Source: Alphaproteobacteria bacterium (GTDB taxonomy: Bacteria; Pseudomonadota; Alphaproteobacteria; UBA11222). Taken from it: 62,387 nucleotides of DNA. Shown in pieces: positions 17,304 to 24,965 of the stretch. The notes beneath the pieces were generated by a model. It was not told where the DNA came from. It searched no databases and saw only the letters and a list, made by a program, of their open reading frames with translations. Within the stretch, counting starts at the first letter, position 1. The number at the start of each line of letters is the position of its first letter. A program made the position numbers and the translations under genes. The stretch spans positions 1 to 62,387 of the forward strand of contig SHWM01000004.1 of assembly GCA_009693835.1 (NCBI GenBank), in the 5' to 3' direction.

Positions 17304-18482
17304 CTAGCCAAACAGCCCCTTCGATTTCAGTGTTGCAAGTTCGTCTGCGCTGACGCCGATCTCGCGCAGAATTTCATCTGTGTGCTGACCAACCTTTGGG
17401 GCCATGCTGCGCACGCTGGACGGCGTTTTGGAAAATTCAATGGCCGGGCGCGGAAAACGCACCTTGCCCAGCTTGGGGTCGTCGATCTCCATAATAAGTT
17501 TGTTGTGGACGATCTGCGGATCGTTCACCAGATCCTCGCGCAGGTTGATTCTGGCGCAGGGCACCTGCTCCTTGGCGAACCGGGCGACAATGTCAGCGGT
17601 GGTCAACGTGGCGATCACCTCGGATGCAAACGCGCTCAATTCCTTCATTTTTGGCATGCGCTCAACCGGCCCGGCATATTGCGGGTCCTTCGCCAGATCC
17701 GGCAGGTTAAGGGCGCGGCACATGCCCTGAAATTCGCTGTCGCTGACAAAGATAAAGGTGATGAAGCCGTCCAGGGTTTTCGCCACATTCAGCAGCGTGC
17801 TGATTTCCGGCAGATGCGGCGCGCCCACATAAGTGTGGTTGGACATGGCGTCCGACCATAAATAGGCCAGCCCCGCATCCAGCATGGTGATCTTGACATG
17901 CTGCCCGCCATTGCCCCGTTCGCGCGCGAACAGGGCGGCCAGGATGCCCTGGGTGGCGGTCATGGCGGCGGTTTTGTCGCACACAATGTGGCGCACCGGT
18001 TGCGGCATGCCGGTCACCGGGTCGGCCTGCACCCCCATGAAGCCGCTGACCGCCTGAATGACTGGATCATAGACCCGGTCGGCGCTGAGCGGCCCGGTTT
18101 CGCCAAAACCACTGAGCGACACATAGATAATGTCGTCCTTTACCGCGCGGCAATGCTCATAGCCAAGGCCGATGCGATCCATCACGCCGGGGCGGAAATT
18201 CTGTATCACCACATCGACGGTCTTTACCAGACGGAAGAACAGATCCTTGGCGCCCGGCGCGTTCAGATCCAGCGCGATGGCCCGCTTGTTGCGGTTCATG
18301 ACCGCAAAGGGTGCAGCCATGCCGTCGCGCATCGGGCCATAGCGGCGCGCTAGATCGCCGGGCCCCGGCTCTTCCAGCTTCAGCACGTCGGCGCCCATAT
18401 CGCCCAGAATGCCGGTGGCGAACGGCCCGGATACATTAATGGTCAGATCAAGGATACGTACCCCCTGCAAGGCTCCGGACAT
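17304..18482 (-). CDS. CaiB/BaiF family III CoA-transferase, copy B
   Basis: A 392-residue paralogue of copy A with the same family motifs (NVSGPFATGILGDMGADVLKLEEPG; VVIQNFRPGVMDRIGLGYE; VKITMLDAGLAYLWSDAMSN with the expected catalytic Asp). The start at 18482 is preceded by GAGGAGGGAGCG, a strong ribosome-binding site; an in-frame start 45 bases upstream lacks one. It is the first gene of an operon continuing into copy A and the ArgE-like gene, with a 62-base gap before copy A. Together with copies A and C and the nearby MaoC-type hydratase genes it suggests degradation of a carboxylic acid through CoA thioesters. Confidence 0.88.
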   Translation of the reverse strand: MSGALQGVRILDLTINVSGPFATGILGDMGADVLKLEEPGPGDLARRYGPMRDGMAAPFAVMNRNKRAIALDLNAPGAKDLFFRLVKTVDVVIQNFRPGVMDRIGLGYEHCRAVKDDIIYVSLSGFGETGPLSADRVYDPVIQAVSGFMGVQADPVTGMPQPVRHIVCDKTAAMTATQGILAALFARERGNGGQHVKITMLDAGLAYLWSDAMSNHTYVGAPHLPEISTLLNVAKTLDGFITFIFVSDSEFQGMCRALNLPDLAKDPQYAGPVERMPKMKELSAFASEVIATLTTADIVARFAKEQVPCARINLREDLVNDPQIVHNKLIMEIDDPKLGKVRFPRPAIEFSKTPSSVRSMAPKVGQHTDEILREIGVSADELATLKSKGLFG

Positions 18483-18722
18483 TGGCGCTCCCTCCTCTTT
18501 TCTCTGGTTTTTATGGTTTGAACCCATCTTGCTACAGATTTTCAGGGTTGGCTAGGGCAGCGAACAGCCCCAACCAGGGGCGGGGCGGACATTGAGGGGC
18601 TGCCCTCCATGGAAAGACCGAATTTTTTACTTAGTAGGTGCGTGTAGAATTAAACCTTGATCTGATTCTATTTGTATAGCTGCCCTCGGGCGTGATGTTA
18701 TTCTTCCTCGGGGGGAATCGTC

Positions 18723-18836
18723 ATGCCGGACAATCCATTTAGCGCCTTGGTCTATCTCGCTATTGCGGGGTCGGGTGCGATCCTGTTGGACGCCAAGCCG
18801 AAACTGACAGCGCTCATCGGGGGCCATTGGCGGTGA
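18723..18836 (+). CDS. Small hydrophobic protein coupled to the downstream membrane protein
   Basis: A 37-codon frame (MPDNPFSALVYLAIAGSGAI... ending GGHWR) with one probable membrane segment. A clear ribosome-binding site (GGGGGAA) lies six to seven bases before its ATG. Its stop codon overlaps the GTG start of the next gene in the sequence GTGA, the classical arrangement for translational coupling. It could be a small membrane subunit, a leader that controls the downstream gene, or the original N-terminus of that gene separated by a frameshift. No family is recognised. Confidence 0.5.
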   Translation: MPDNPFSALVYLAIAGSGAILLDAKPKLTALIGGHWR

Positions 18837-20206
18837 CGGTGGCGGTGCTGGGATTTGCGGCCCTAATCGTGTTTGCGGGAAGCTTTTATCGCTACGATGT
18901 CTTGCTAGGCGAGGGGGAAAAACCTGAGGGCACACCGGCGCGCGCTGATTATGACGCGCTAAGAAAATCGCTTCAGACGGGCGGCCTGCCTGTTCAGCTA
19001 TATACCGACTGGCTGACCGTCTTTCTCCGCGCCGTTGACCGGTTTTTCGGTGACGCGGATGTGACTACACACGGCAGCGCCGCCCGCCTGTTCGGTTTGC
19101 GCGCCCCCGCCGCACTATGGACCGCCCCCGCCTATGACCGCTGCCTGCTGCTGGCGCTGGTCTATCCCATTGCGACCATCCTGATCATCTGGGCTATTTC
19201 TGGCCATGTCGGCCCGGCAGAAACGGTTCTGGGGCTTGCCCCCGGCGTTGAAGGGTGGCGTCGCGGATTAGCCATCGCGTCTCTTGCAGTAATTGTATTT
19301 GCAGTGAGGTGGGCCGATGTGACGAATGGTTGGTCATCCGTTATCTGGCATAATTTCGCTGTCGCTATCGCTATCGCTGTCGCTATCGCTGTCATTAGCG
19401 TTGTCGCTGTCATTGGCGCTGTCGCTTTCGCTGTCAAGAGCACAAATAATCGTAGCGTAGCAAGTGGACAGCAACATGTTTTTCAGGTGCTGTTCACCCT
19501 GTTGCTGATTGCACTCATCTTGACTGGGCCCTATTTTCTTTCGTCGAATAATACATGGCAGGTCAGCGGATCTATGTTGTTACTTGCGGGCCTGCTGACG
19601 CTGCTCAACGCGCCGTTTGACTGGCTGTCGCCTGGGCTGACGCGGGGGTTGTTGCGGCGGGGGATCGAGCAGGGCGGGTGGTGGCCCTATGGGCTGGCGC
19701 TGGCGGATGCCGCGGCGGCAGTGGGGGTCATCGCCGTTCTGTCCTGCACAATGGTCGTCGGGATTCAGACATTCGATTATGTGGCCGTGCTGGGGGGCGG
19801 CCTGCCCATTCTTCCGTTGCGCGAACTTTTTGATGGCATTGGTGCGCATCCCCATGCCCCGGAATTCTGGTGGATTTATGCACTACTGTTGTCGACCATG
19901 ATTCCCAGCGTGATCAATCCGGCCATTGGCGGCACGGCCTTGCTGCGCGGGATACCGGGCGTTCGGTCCAGGTTATTGCGCTTTATGCCAGCCGACAAGG
20001 CGGTTCCCGCCTATAACCGTTCCTGGATGGCCCTCACCCTGACCATCCAATGGGGCATCGGCATCGTACTGGGCGTTGCGGCGCAATTCATCCTGCTATG
20101 GCTCATTGCCAGTCAGATCATGCCGTGGCTCGGATTTGGTCTGCTCGATATGGCGCGTGATCTGGAGGCCTTTAATCTTCCGCTTCGGGTGCATCAGCTA
20201 TTTTGA
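18833..20206 (+). CDS. Polytopic membrane protein of unknown function with an Ala-Val-Ile repeat helix
   Basis: A 457-residue integral membrane protein with about nine hydrophobic segments, among them LLLALVYPIATILIIWAISG, VLFTLLLIALILTGPYFL and LTIQWGIGIVLGVAAQFILLWLIAS. One segment (AVAIAIAVAIAVISVVAVIGAVAFAV) is encoded by a run of GCTRTC-type hexamers (19358-19435). I chose the GTG at 18833 because it overlaps the stop of a small upstream ORF with a good ribosome-binding site; a TTG two codons earlier is possible. It lies between minus-strand CoA-transferase copies B and C, and ends 28 bases from copy C in convergent orientation. No characterised family is recognised. Confidence 0.65.
   Translation: MTVAVLGFAALIVFAGSFYRYDVLLGEGEKPEGTPARADYDALRKSLQTGGLPVQLYTDWLTVFLRAVDRFFGDADVTTHGSAARLFGLRAPAALWTAPAYDRCLLLALVYPIATILIIWAISGHVGPAETVLGLAPGVEGWRRGLAIASLAVIVFAVRWADVTNGWSSVIWHNFAVAIAIAVAIAVISVVAVIGAVAFAVKSTNNRSVASGQQHVFQVLFTLLLIALILTGPYFLSSNNTWQVSGSMLLLAGLLTLLNAPFDWLSPGLTRGLLRRGIEQGGWWPYGLALADAAAAVGVIAVLSCTMVVGIQTFDYVAVLGGGLPILPLRELFDGIGAHPHAPEFWWIYALLLSTMIPSVINPAIGGTALLRGIPGVRSRLLRFMPADKAVPAYNRSWMALTLTIQWGIGIVLGVAAQFILLWLIASQIMPWLGFGLLDMARDLEAFNLPLRVHQLF
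19358..19435 (+). repeat. Degenerate hexanucleotide repeat inside a membrane-protein gene
   Basis: About thirteen near-identical hexamers (GCTGTC, GCTATC, with variants such as ATTAGC and GGCGCT) in tandem. They keep the reading frame and encode alternating Ala with Val or Ile, giving a hydrophobic helix. Such a tract can change length by slippage in steps of two residues. Confidence 0.75.
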
Positions 20207-20234
20207 TCCTGCGGCGAATGATACTTCTCCATGC

Positions 20235-21416
20235 TCAGGCGATCGCGCCGCTTTCCCGCAGCTTCGCGATCTCGGCTTTGCTGACGCCGATCTCGGCCAG
20301 CAGTTCATCCGTATGGGCGCCCATTTGCGGGGCGGGGCGGCGGATGCTGCTGGGCGTGCCCTCAAAGACGATTGGCGGCCGGGGATAGCGCATGTGCCCC
20401 GCGTCGGGATGTTCGGTTTCAATAATCATTTCATTATGCGCGATCTGTTCGTCCGTCAGAATATCCGCGCGGCTGTTGATTTTTGATCCGGGCACCTGTT
20501 CGCGCGACAGGCGATCCACCAGATCGGCCGAGGTAAAGCGGGCGAATTCGGCGGTGATGATGCTGTTCAGCGCATGCACATTCTGAACCCGCAGCGCCAC
20601 AGAGGTAAAACGCGGATCCGCTGCCAGGTCCGGGCGCTCCATCACCCGGCACAGGCCCGCATATTGCGCATCGGTGATGGCGAAGCCCATGACGAAGCCG
20701 TCTTTGGTGGCGGGCAGATTGTACATATCGCTGATGTCCGCAGTGGCCGGCTGTTCCCCGATGAAGGTCATGTTCGACATGGCGTCGGGCCACACAAAGG
20801 CCAGATTGGTGTCAAGCATGGCGATCTTGACATGCTGTCCGCCCGCGCCCCGCTCGCGCGCAAATAATGCCCCCATGACGGCCTGAACGACCGTCATCGA
20901 GGTGATCTTGTCGCACACAATATTGCGCACCGGTGATGGTTTGCCGCTGCCCGGTTCGGATTGCACCATCATATAGCCTGTGGCGGCCTGGATGACCCCG
21001 TCATAGACCGGATCGCGCGACCGCGGCCCGCTGTCGCCATAGCCGCTGACCGATACATAGATGATGTCGTCGCGCACCGCCCGGCAGGCGTCATAACCGA
21101 CGCCCAGCCGGTCCATCACGCCGGGGCGGAAATTCTGCACCACCACGTCGGCGGTTTTCGCCAGACGCAGCAGCGTATCGCGGCCCTCGGGTTTTTGCAG
21201 GTCGATGGCGGCGGCGCGCTTGTTGCGGTTGATCACCGCGAACCCCGCCCCCATGCCGCCGCGCGCCGGGCCAAAATAGCGCATGACGTCGCCCATGGCG
21301 GGGGATTCAACCTTTATGACATCGGCCCCCATGTCGCCCAGCATTGCGGTGCCGAACGGACCCGAAACATTGGCCGTCAGATCAAGGATACGTACGCCAT
21401 TCAGACATCCGGGCAT
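20235..21416 (-). CDS. CaiB/BaiF family III CoA-transferase, copy C
   Basis: A 393-residue paralogue of copies A and B. It has NVSGPFGTAMLGDMGADVIKVESPA, VVVQNFRPGVMDRLGVGYDA and VKIAMLDTNLAFVWPDAMSN, with the Asp of MLDT as the expected nucleophile. By eye it is closer to copy A (16063-17241) than to copy B, including the C-terminal IIETEHPDAGHMRYPRPPIVFEGTPSSIRRPAPQ block. It is separated from copies A and B by the plus-strand membrane-protein gene, suggesting that this gene was inserted into an older array. Divergent, 283 bases away, are the FAS1-like dehydratase and MaoC genes. Confidence 0.88.
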   Translation of the reverse strand: MPGCLNGVRILDLTANVSGPFGTAMLGDMGADVIKVESPAMGDVMRYFGPARGGMGAGFAVINRNKRAAAIDLQKPEGRDTLLRLAKTADVVVQNFRPGVMDRLGVGYDACRAVRDDIIYVSVSGYGDSGPRSRDPVYDGVIQAATGYMMVQSEPGSGKPSPVRNIVCDKITSMTVVQAVMGALFARERGAGGQHVKIAMLDTNLAFVWPDAMSNMTFIGEQPATADISDMYNLPATKDGFVMGFAITDAQYAGLCRVMERPDLAADPRFTSVALRVQNVHALNSIITAEFARFTSADLVDRLSREQVPGSKINSRADILTDEQIAHNEMIIETEHPDAGHMRYPRPPIVFEGTPSSIRRPAPQMGAHTDELLAEIGVSKAEIAKLRESGAIA

Positions 21417-21477
21417 TTTTGGCTCCTCCCTGTTTTATTCTTGTGTCCCATCCTGCCCCAGATTTTGCCGTTTGCCT

Positions 21478-21549
21478 AGTGTGGTGGATTTGAAGTTCCT
21501 GTAATATGCTCCGCGAGCCGGGCTGGAACTTCAAATCCAAAACCACACT
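21478..21549. repeat. Long intergenic palindrome 1
   Basis: Left arm 21478-21499 and right arm 21525-21549 are complementary over 22 bases, the right arm having three extra bases (AAA/TTT) inside. Arms begin AGTGTGGT and include GGATTTGAAGTTCC; the loop is 21500-21524. It is paired with a second palindrome of the same design at 21565-21640, both in the gap between a CoA-transferase gene and the divergent hydratase operon. Probably a MITE- or REP-like element pair. Confidence 0.8.
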
Positions 21550-21564
21550 GGAATCACTAATTTG

Positions 21565-21640
21565 CTAGTGTCGCTTTAATTTCAAAGTTCGCGTAAAGGC
21601 TTGCAGTTCGTTCTGACGAACTTTGAAATCGCGACACTAG
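21565..21640. repeat. Long intergenic palindrome 2
   Basis: Left arm 21565-21591 (CTAGTGTCGC ... TTTCAAAGTTCG) and right arm 21617-21640 are complementary over 24 bases, with three extra bases in the left arm. The design matches palindrome 1: an AGTGT-type outer end, a three-base asymmetry at the same place and an AGTTC core next to the loop. The sequences are related but not identical, so they look like two members of one repeat family rather than a recent duplication. Confidence 0.8.
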
Positions 21641-21699
21641 TAGCCCGGAGGTCTTTACCGGGGTAGACTGCGATATGAGAAATAGCAGGGAGATACCCG

Positions 21700-22254
21700 A
21701 TGTATGATATAGAAGCCGTGCGGCGCGACTTTATCGGTCGCACCTCACCCAAACGCCGCGCCAAATATGCAGTGGAACATGAACCGATCCGGCGCCATTG
21801 CATAATGGTCGGCAATGATAATCCGCTCTATCTCGAGCCGGGTTATGCGCCCCGCACACCGTGCCCGCCGACCGCCTTATGGATTTTTTCCATGGTCGAG
21901 CGTCTCGGCCCCAAGGGGCCAACACCGGCCAAATCCTCCGGGGGAAAGCCGGATGAAAAGCCGTCCGATTCTCCTTTTTCACTAAGTATGCCGATGATTG
22001 GCAGCCAGTTCACCAATATGGGCCGTGAACTGGAATTCCTGCTGCCGGTCTATGTGGGCGACCATCTGTCGAGCGCCACGCGCACGGCCGACATTTATCT
22101 TAAACCCACCCGGCTGGACCCGGAATCCTTGTGGATCGTCAATGAAGATATTATCACCAATCAGAAGGACGAGGTCGTCTGCCTGATCCGTAACACGCTG
22201 ATGAATTTCCGCACCGCCGACGAACTCAGGACAGCAGGAGTAACCCAGAAATGA
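21700..22254 (+). CDS. FAS1-like dehydratase / MaoC N-terminal-domain protein
   Basis: A 184-residue protein with the MaoC-dehydratase N-terminal (FAS1-DH-like) hot-dog fold: RHCIMVGNDNPLYLEPGYA, GRELEFLLPVYVGDHLSSATRTADIYLKP and a terminal VCLIRNTLMNF strand. It lacks the catalytic Asp-His pair and is typically the non-catalytic half of a heteromeric hydratase. The next gene, a catalytic MaoC protein, overlaps it by four bases (ATGA), as expected for partners made in equal amounts. Split hydratases of this kind act on bulky or branched enoyl-CoA substrates, such as steroid side chains in actinobacteria. Confidence 0.82.
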   Translation: MYDIEAVRRDFIGRTSPKRRAKYAVEHEPIRRHCIMVGNDNPLYLEPGYAPRTPCPPTALWIFSMVERLGPKGPTPAKSSGGKPDEKPSDSPFSLSMPMIGSQFTNMGRELEFLLPVYVGDHLSSATRTADIYLKPTRLDPESLWIVNEDIITNQKDEVVCLIRNTLMNFRTADELRTAGVTQK

Positions 22255-22685
22255 CGCGCAATGTATATTGGGAGGATGTGAAGGAAGGCGACATTTTGCC
22301 AACCTACAGCTTCGAGATTACCACAACCCTGATCGTAGATCAGGTGTCGGGATCGCAGGATTATAATTACATGCATCATGACACCGCCTTTGCGCGGCGC
22401 CAGGGCGCACCGGACGCCTATGTGAACACGGGATTTATCGAGGCGCTGCTGTCGCGCTCCGTCACCGACTTTATGGGCGACGCCGGGTTTCTGAAAAAGC
22501 TGAAACATCAGATGCGGCGTTTCAACGCGCTGGGCGACACTTTGACGGTCAGCGGCAAGGTCACGGCCAAGCGCATAGAGGGCGGCGAAAATCTGGTGGA
22601 ATGCGATGTCTGGCTGGAAAACAACCGTGACGGCATTTCTGTGCCGGGAACCGCTGTTGTCCGGTTGCCCAGCCGGGCGGGGTGA
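22251..22685 (+). CDS. MaoC-family enoyl-CoA hydratase subunit
   Basis: A 144-residue single hot-dog-domain protein of the MaoC family. The YWEDVKEGDILPTYSFEITTT start and the DYNYMHHDTAFARRQG stretch resemble the hydratase 2 motif D-x4-H, here DYNYMHH with Asp and His in the expected order. It hydrates trans-2-enoyl-CoA to 3-hydroxyacyl-CoA, probably as a heteromer with the preceding protein. The pair lies beside three CoA-transferase genes, suggesting one acyl-CoA catabolic module. The next gene, hprK, follows after twelve bases, so the catabolic pair and the PTS block may be co-transcribed. Confidence 0.82.
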   Translation: MTRNVYWEDVKEGDILPTYSFEITTTLIVDQVSGSQDYNYMHHDTAFARRQGAPDAYVNTGFIEALLSRSVTDFMGDAGFLKKLKHQMRRFNALGDTLTVSGKVTAKRIEGGENLVECDVWLENNRDGISVPGTAVVRLPSRAG

Positions 22686-22697
22686 CAGGCCGGCGCG

Positions 22698-23135
22698 GTG
22701 AATCTGCATGCGAGCTGTGTGGCGATTGGGGAATGTGGCGTGCTGTTGCGCGGGCCGCCGGGCAGCGGAAAATCCGATCTGGCGCTGCGGCTGATTGATC
22801 AGTATGCGGATGCTGTGCTTGTGGCGGATGACCGGGTGGATGTTACAATAACAGATGGTGCGCTCCATGCGGCGGCGCCAGCGGCGATTGCCGGCAGGAT
22901 GGAGGTGCGCGGCGTCGGCATTGTGCCGGTTGACTACAGGCCGCGGGTGAAACTTGGTCTGGTGGTGGATTTGCAGGAGGAAACAAATATTGCCCGTCTG
23001 CCGGAAACGGAAAGTGCGGAAATAATGGGCATATGGCTGCCCCTGCTGCGGCTGGCGCCGTTTGCCGCCAGTGCGCCCGCAAAGCTGTGTCTGGCCCTGC
23101 GCCTGCACTGCGTGTCAGAGAAGGATCGCGCATGA
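22698..23135 (+). CDS. hprK: HPr kinase/phosphorylase, short alphaproteobacterial form
   Basis: Phosphorylates the regulatory serine of HPr and removes the phosphate again, linking metabolism to the regulatory PTS. The 145-residue protein is the short form lacking the N-terminal domain of Gram-positive HprK. The Walker A is GPPGSGKSD (residues 19-27), and IAGRMEVRGVGIVPVDY holds the HprK signature. GTG start at 22698. It overlaps rapZ by four bases (ATGA) and stands in the conserved order hprK-rapZ-EIIA-HPr. The chvI/chvG two-component genes that often precede it in related genomes are absent here, replaced by the MaoC pair. Confidence 0.93.
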   Translation: MNLHASCVAIGECGVLLRGPPGSGKSDLALRLIDQYADAVLVADDRVDVTITDGALHAAAPAAIAGRMEVRGVGIVPVDYRPRVKLGLVVDLQEETNIARLPETESAEIMGIWLPLLRLAPFAASAPAKLCLALRLHCVSEKDRA

Positions 23136-24034
23136 ATATTTCCCGGCAACAGGACCGGCTGCTGATTGTCACCGGTCTGTCGGGCGCGGGAAAAAGCTCC
23201 GCCATGAAGGCGCTGGAAGATCTGGGCTATGACGCGGTGGACAATCTGCCGCTCAGCATGGCCTGGCAACTGGCGGGCGACTGGGCCAGCGCGCAGCGCC
23301 CGCTGGCGTCAAGCCCGCTGGGGCTGGCGATCGGCGTTGACAGCCGCACACGGGAATTCTCGCCGGAGCGGCTGACGGAGTTTCTGGCCTGGTTGCGGGC
23401 GCGCGGCGACATGGCGGTGGAGATGCTGTTTCTGGATTGCGACGACGATTTACTGTTCCGGCGTTTTACCGAAACACGGCGGCGGCATCCTTTGGGGCCG
23501 TCCGGGGAACGGTTGCGCGATGCGGTGACGGCGGAACGCGCAGCGATGCGCAGCCTGCGAGATCAGGCCGAAAAAGTGATCGACACCACGGCGCTCAGTA
23601 CCCATGATCTGCGCGCCCTGATCACGGGGTCGTATGCGCTGTCCGCGGCGGGCCTGGCGATTTCTATTGTCTCCTTTTCCTACCGGCGCGGCATACCCCG
23701 CGAGGCGGATCTGGCGTTTGACGCGCGCTTCCTCCGGAACCCGCATTATGTCGCCGAATTGCGCCCGCATAGCGGGCTGGACCGGGATGTCGGCATATTC
23801 ATCAGTGCGGATCCCCAGTTCGACATGTCCCTGGAAGCCTATGGTCGGATGGTGCATGCCCTGATGGCCGGTTACACACAGGAAGGAAAAAGTTATCTGA
23901 CCATCGCCATTGGCTGTACGGGCGGACGGCACCGTTCCGTGCATTTTGCCGAACGTCTGGGAGAGTTTTTGCGTGTCAGCGGGCATGAGACCGAAGTGCG
24001 CCATCGGGACATCGGCGCGGATGGCGGTAATTGA
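23132..24034 (+). CDS. rapZ: RNase adapter protein RapZ
   Basis: A 300-residue P-loop protein. In E. coli RapZ binds glucosamine-6-phosphate and directs RNase E to the small RNA GlmZ; the alphaproteobacterial role is less clear. Walker A is GLSGAGKS (residues 15-22); the C-terminal half carries the metabolite-binding core GCTGGRHRSVHFAERL. Start is the ATG at 23132, which overlaps the hprK stop; an upstream in-frame start would be buried inside hprK. It is part of the PTS regulatory cluster, as in most Proteobacteria. Confidence 0.95.
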   Translation: MNISRQQDRLLIVTGLSGAGKSSAMKALEDLGYDAVDNLPLSMAWQLAGDWASAQRPLASSPLGLAIGVDSRTREFSPERLTEFLAWLRARGDMAVEMLFLDCDDDLLFRRFTETRRRHPLGPSGERLRDAVTAERAAMRSLRDQAEKVIDTTALSTHDLRALITGSYALSAAGLAISIVSFSYRRGIPREADLAFDARFLRNPHYVAELRPHSGLDRDVGIFISADPQFDMSLEAYGRMVHALMAGYTQEGKSYLTIAIGCTGGRHRSVHFAERLGEFLRVSGHETEVRHRDIGADGGN

Positions 24035-24133
24035 CATTTCCGGTGCGCCGGACCTAATCTCCGCCCGGCTGACAATAATGAACCGCGCCGGATAGAGTGA
24101 TCATGAGGGCGATGCGTAAGTGGTAACCTTGCA

Positions 24134-24541
24134 ATGATTGGTTTGGTGGTCGTGACCCATGGTCGGCTGGCCGAAGAGTTTCTTGCCGCCATGGAACATG
24201 TGGTGGGCCCGCAGGAACAGACACGCGCCATCTGCATTGCGCCGGATGATGATATGGAACGCCGCCGTGCCGATATAGTGGACGCCGCCAAGGCCATCGA
24301 CACGGGCCAGGGGGTCATTATTCTGACCGACATGTTCGGCGGCACGCCGTCCAATCTGGCCATCTCCATCCTCAAACAGCCAAATGTTGAAGTGATAGCG
24401 GGCGTTAATCTGCCCATGCTGATCAAGCTTGCCACCGTCCGGCTTACCTGCCCGCTTGCCAAGGCCGTGGCAAAGGCGAGTGAGGCAGGCAGGAAGTATA
24501 TATATGTCGCTTCTAAAATGTTGAGCGGCGAAGACCATTGA
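24134..24541 (+). CDS. PTS mannose-family EIIA component (regulatory PTS)
   Basis: A 135-residue EIIA-Man domain. The phosphorylated histidine is His9 in VVVTHGRLAEEF, and TDMFGGTPSNLAI is the family's conserved loop. There is no sugar-specific EIIB or EIIC nearby, so this is the regulatory phosphate relay (EI-Ntr to HPr to EIIA) typical of Alphaproteobacteria rather than sugar uptake. In related species EIIA-Man forms influence carbon use, polyhydroxyalkanoate or sensor signalling. It overlaps the HPr gene by four bases and follows rapZ after 99 bases. Confidence 0.92.
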   Translation: MIGLVVVTHGRLAEEFLAAMEHVVGPQEQTRAICIAPDDDMERRRADIVDAAKAIDTGQGVIILTDMFGGTPSNLAISILKQPNVEVIAGVNLPMLIKLATVRLTCPLAKAVAKASEAGRKYIYVASKMLSGEDH

Positions 24542-24819
24542 ACCTGCAGCCCGAGGCGCGGATTTTCACCATCTGCAATCGCCGTGGCCTGCACGCGCGC
24601 AGCTCCGCCAAATTTGTCAAATGCGTCGCAGAGTTTGACGCCAATGTGCGTGTGCGCCGTGACGGCCAGGAAGTCAGCGGCGCCTCCATTATGGGCCTGC
24701 TGATGCTCGGGGCCGCACAGCACTGCGACATAGAGGTGTCGGCGGAAGGGCCTCAGGCCGTCGCCGCCCTGGATGCGCTGCAGGCGCTGGTCGGCAGTGG
24801 CTTTGGAGAGGAGAACTGA
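24538..24819 (+). CDS. HPr phosphocarrier protein
   Basis: A 93-residue HPr. His19 in RRGLHARSSAKF is the phosphate carrier site, and Ser50 in EVSGASIMGLLML corresponds to the HprK target serine (Ser46 in Bacillus). The two phosphorylation sites together with hprK upstream indicate both energy-coupled and kinase-dependent control. The start is the TTG overlapping the EIIA stop (TTGA), so translation is probably coupled. The nearest gene downstream is ahcY, 146 bases away with its own promoter candidate. Confidence 0.93.
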   Translation: MNLQPEARIFTICNRRGLHARSSAKFVKCVAEFDANVRVRRDGQEVSGASIMGLLMLGAAQHCDIEVSAEGPQAVAALDALQALVGSGFGEEN

Positions 24820-24873
24820 GGTGATCGCTCTCCTTTTGCCATATAACCATATAAAGATTTCCTTATATGTAAG

Positions 24874-24902
24874 TTGCGGGCGGTCGGGACTCTTGCTATA
24901 AG
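24874..24902 (+). promoter_or_regulatory. Candidate sigma-70 promoter for ahcY
   Basis: TTGCGG at 24874-24879 and TATAAG at 24897-24902, separated by 17 bases, would start transcription near 24909 and leave a leader of about 57 bases before ahcY. A small inverted repeat, CATATAA (24848-24854) and TTATATG (24863-24869), lies just upstream. I looked for a SAH or SAM-II riboswitch in the leader and saw neither. Confidence 0.45.
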
Positions 24903-24965
24903 ACGGCTTTAATGGCTTTGCGTTATTCCTCAAGGCTCCAGTCACCCCCTGAATAGGAAACCCAG

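Noticed and set aside
19358..19435. CRISPR-like short repeat array.
   Set aside because: Tandem hexamers without spacers, inside a coding frame; not a CRISPR. No CRISPR array was seen anywhere in the window.
24820..24965. Possible SAH or SAM-II riboswitch before ahcY.
   Set aside because: No conserved riboswitch core could be found; only a short AT-rich inverted repeat and a plausible promoter.
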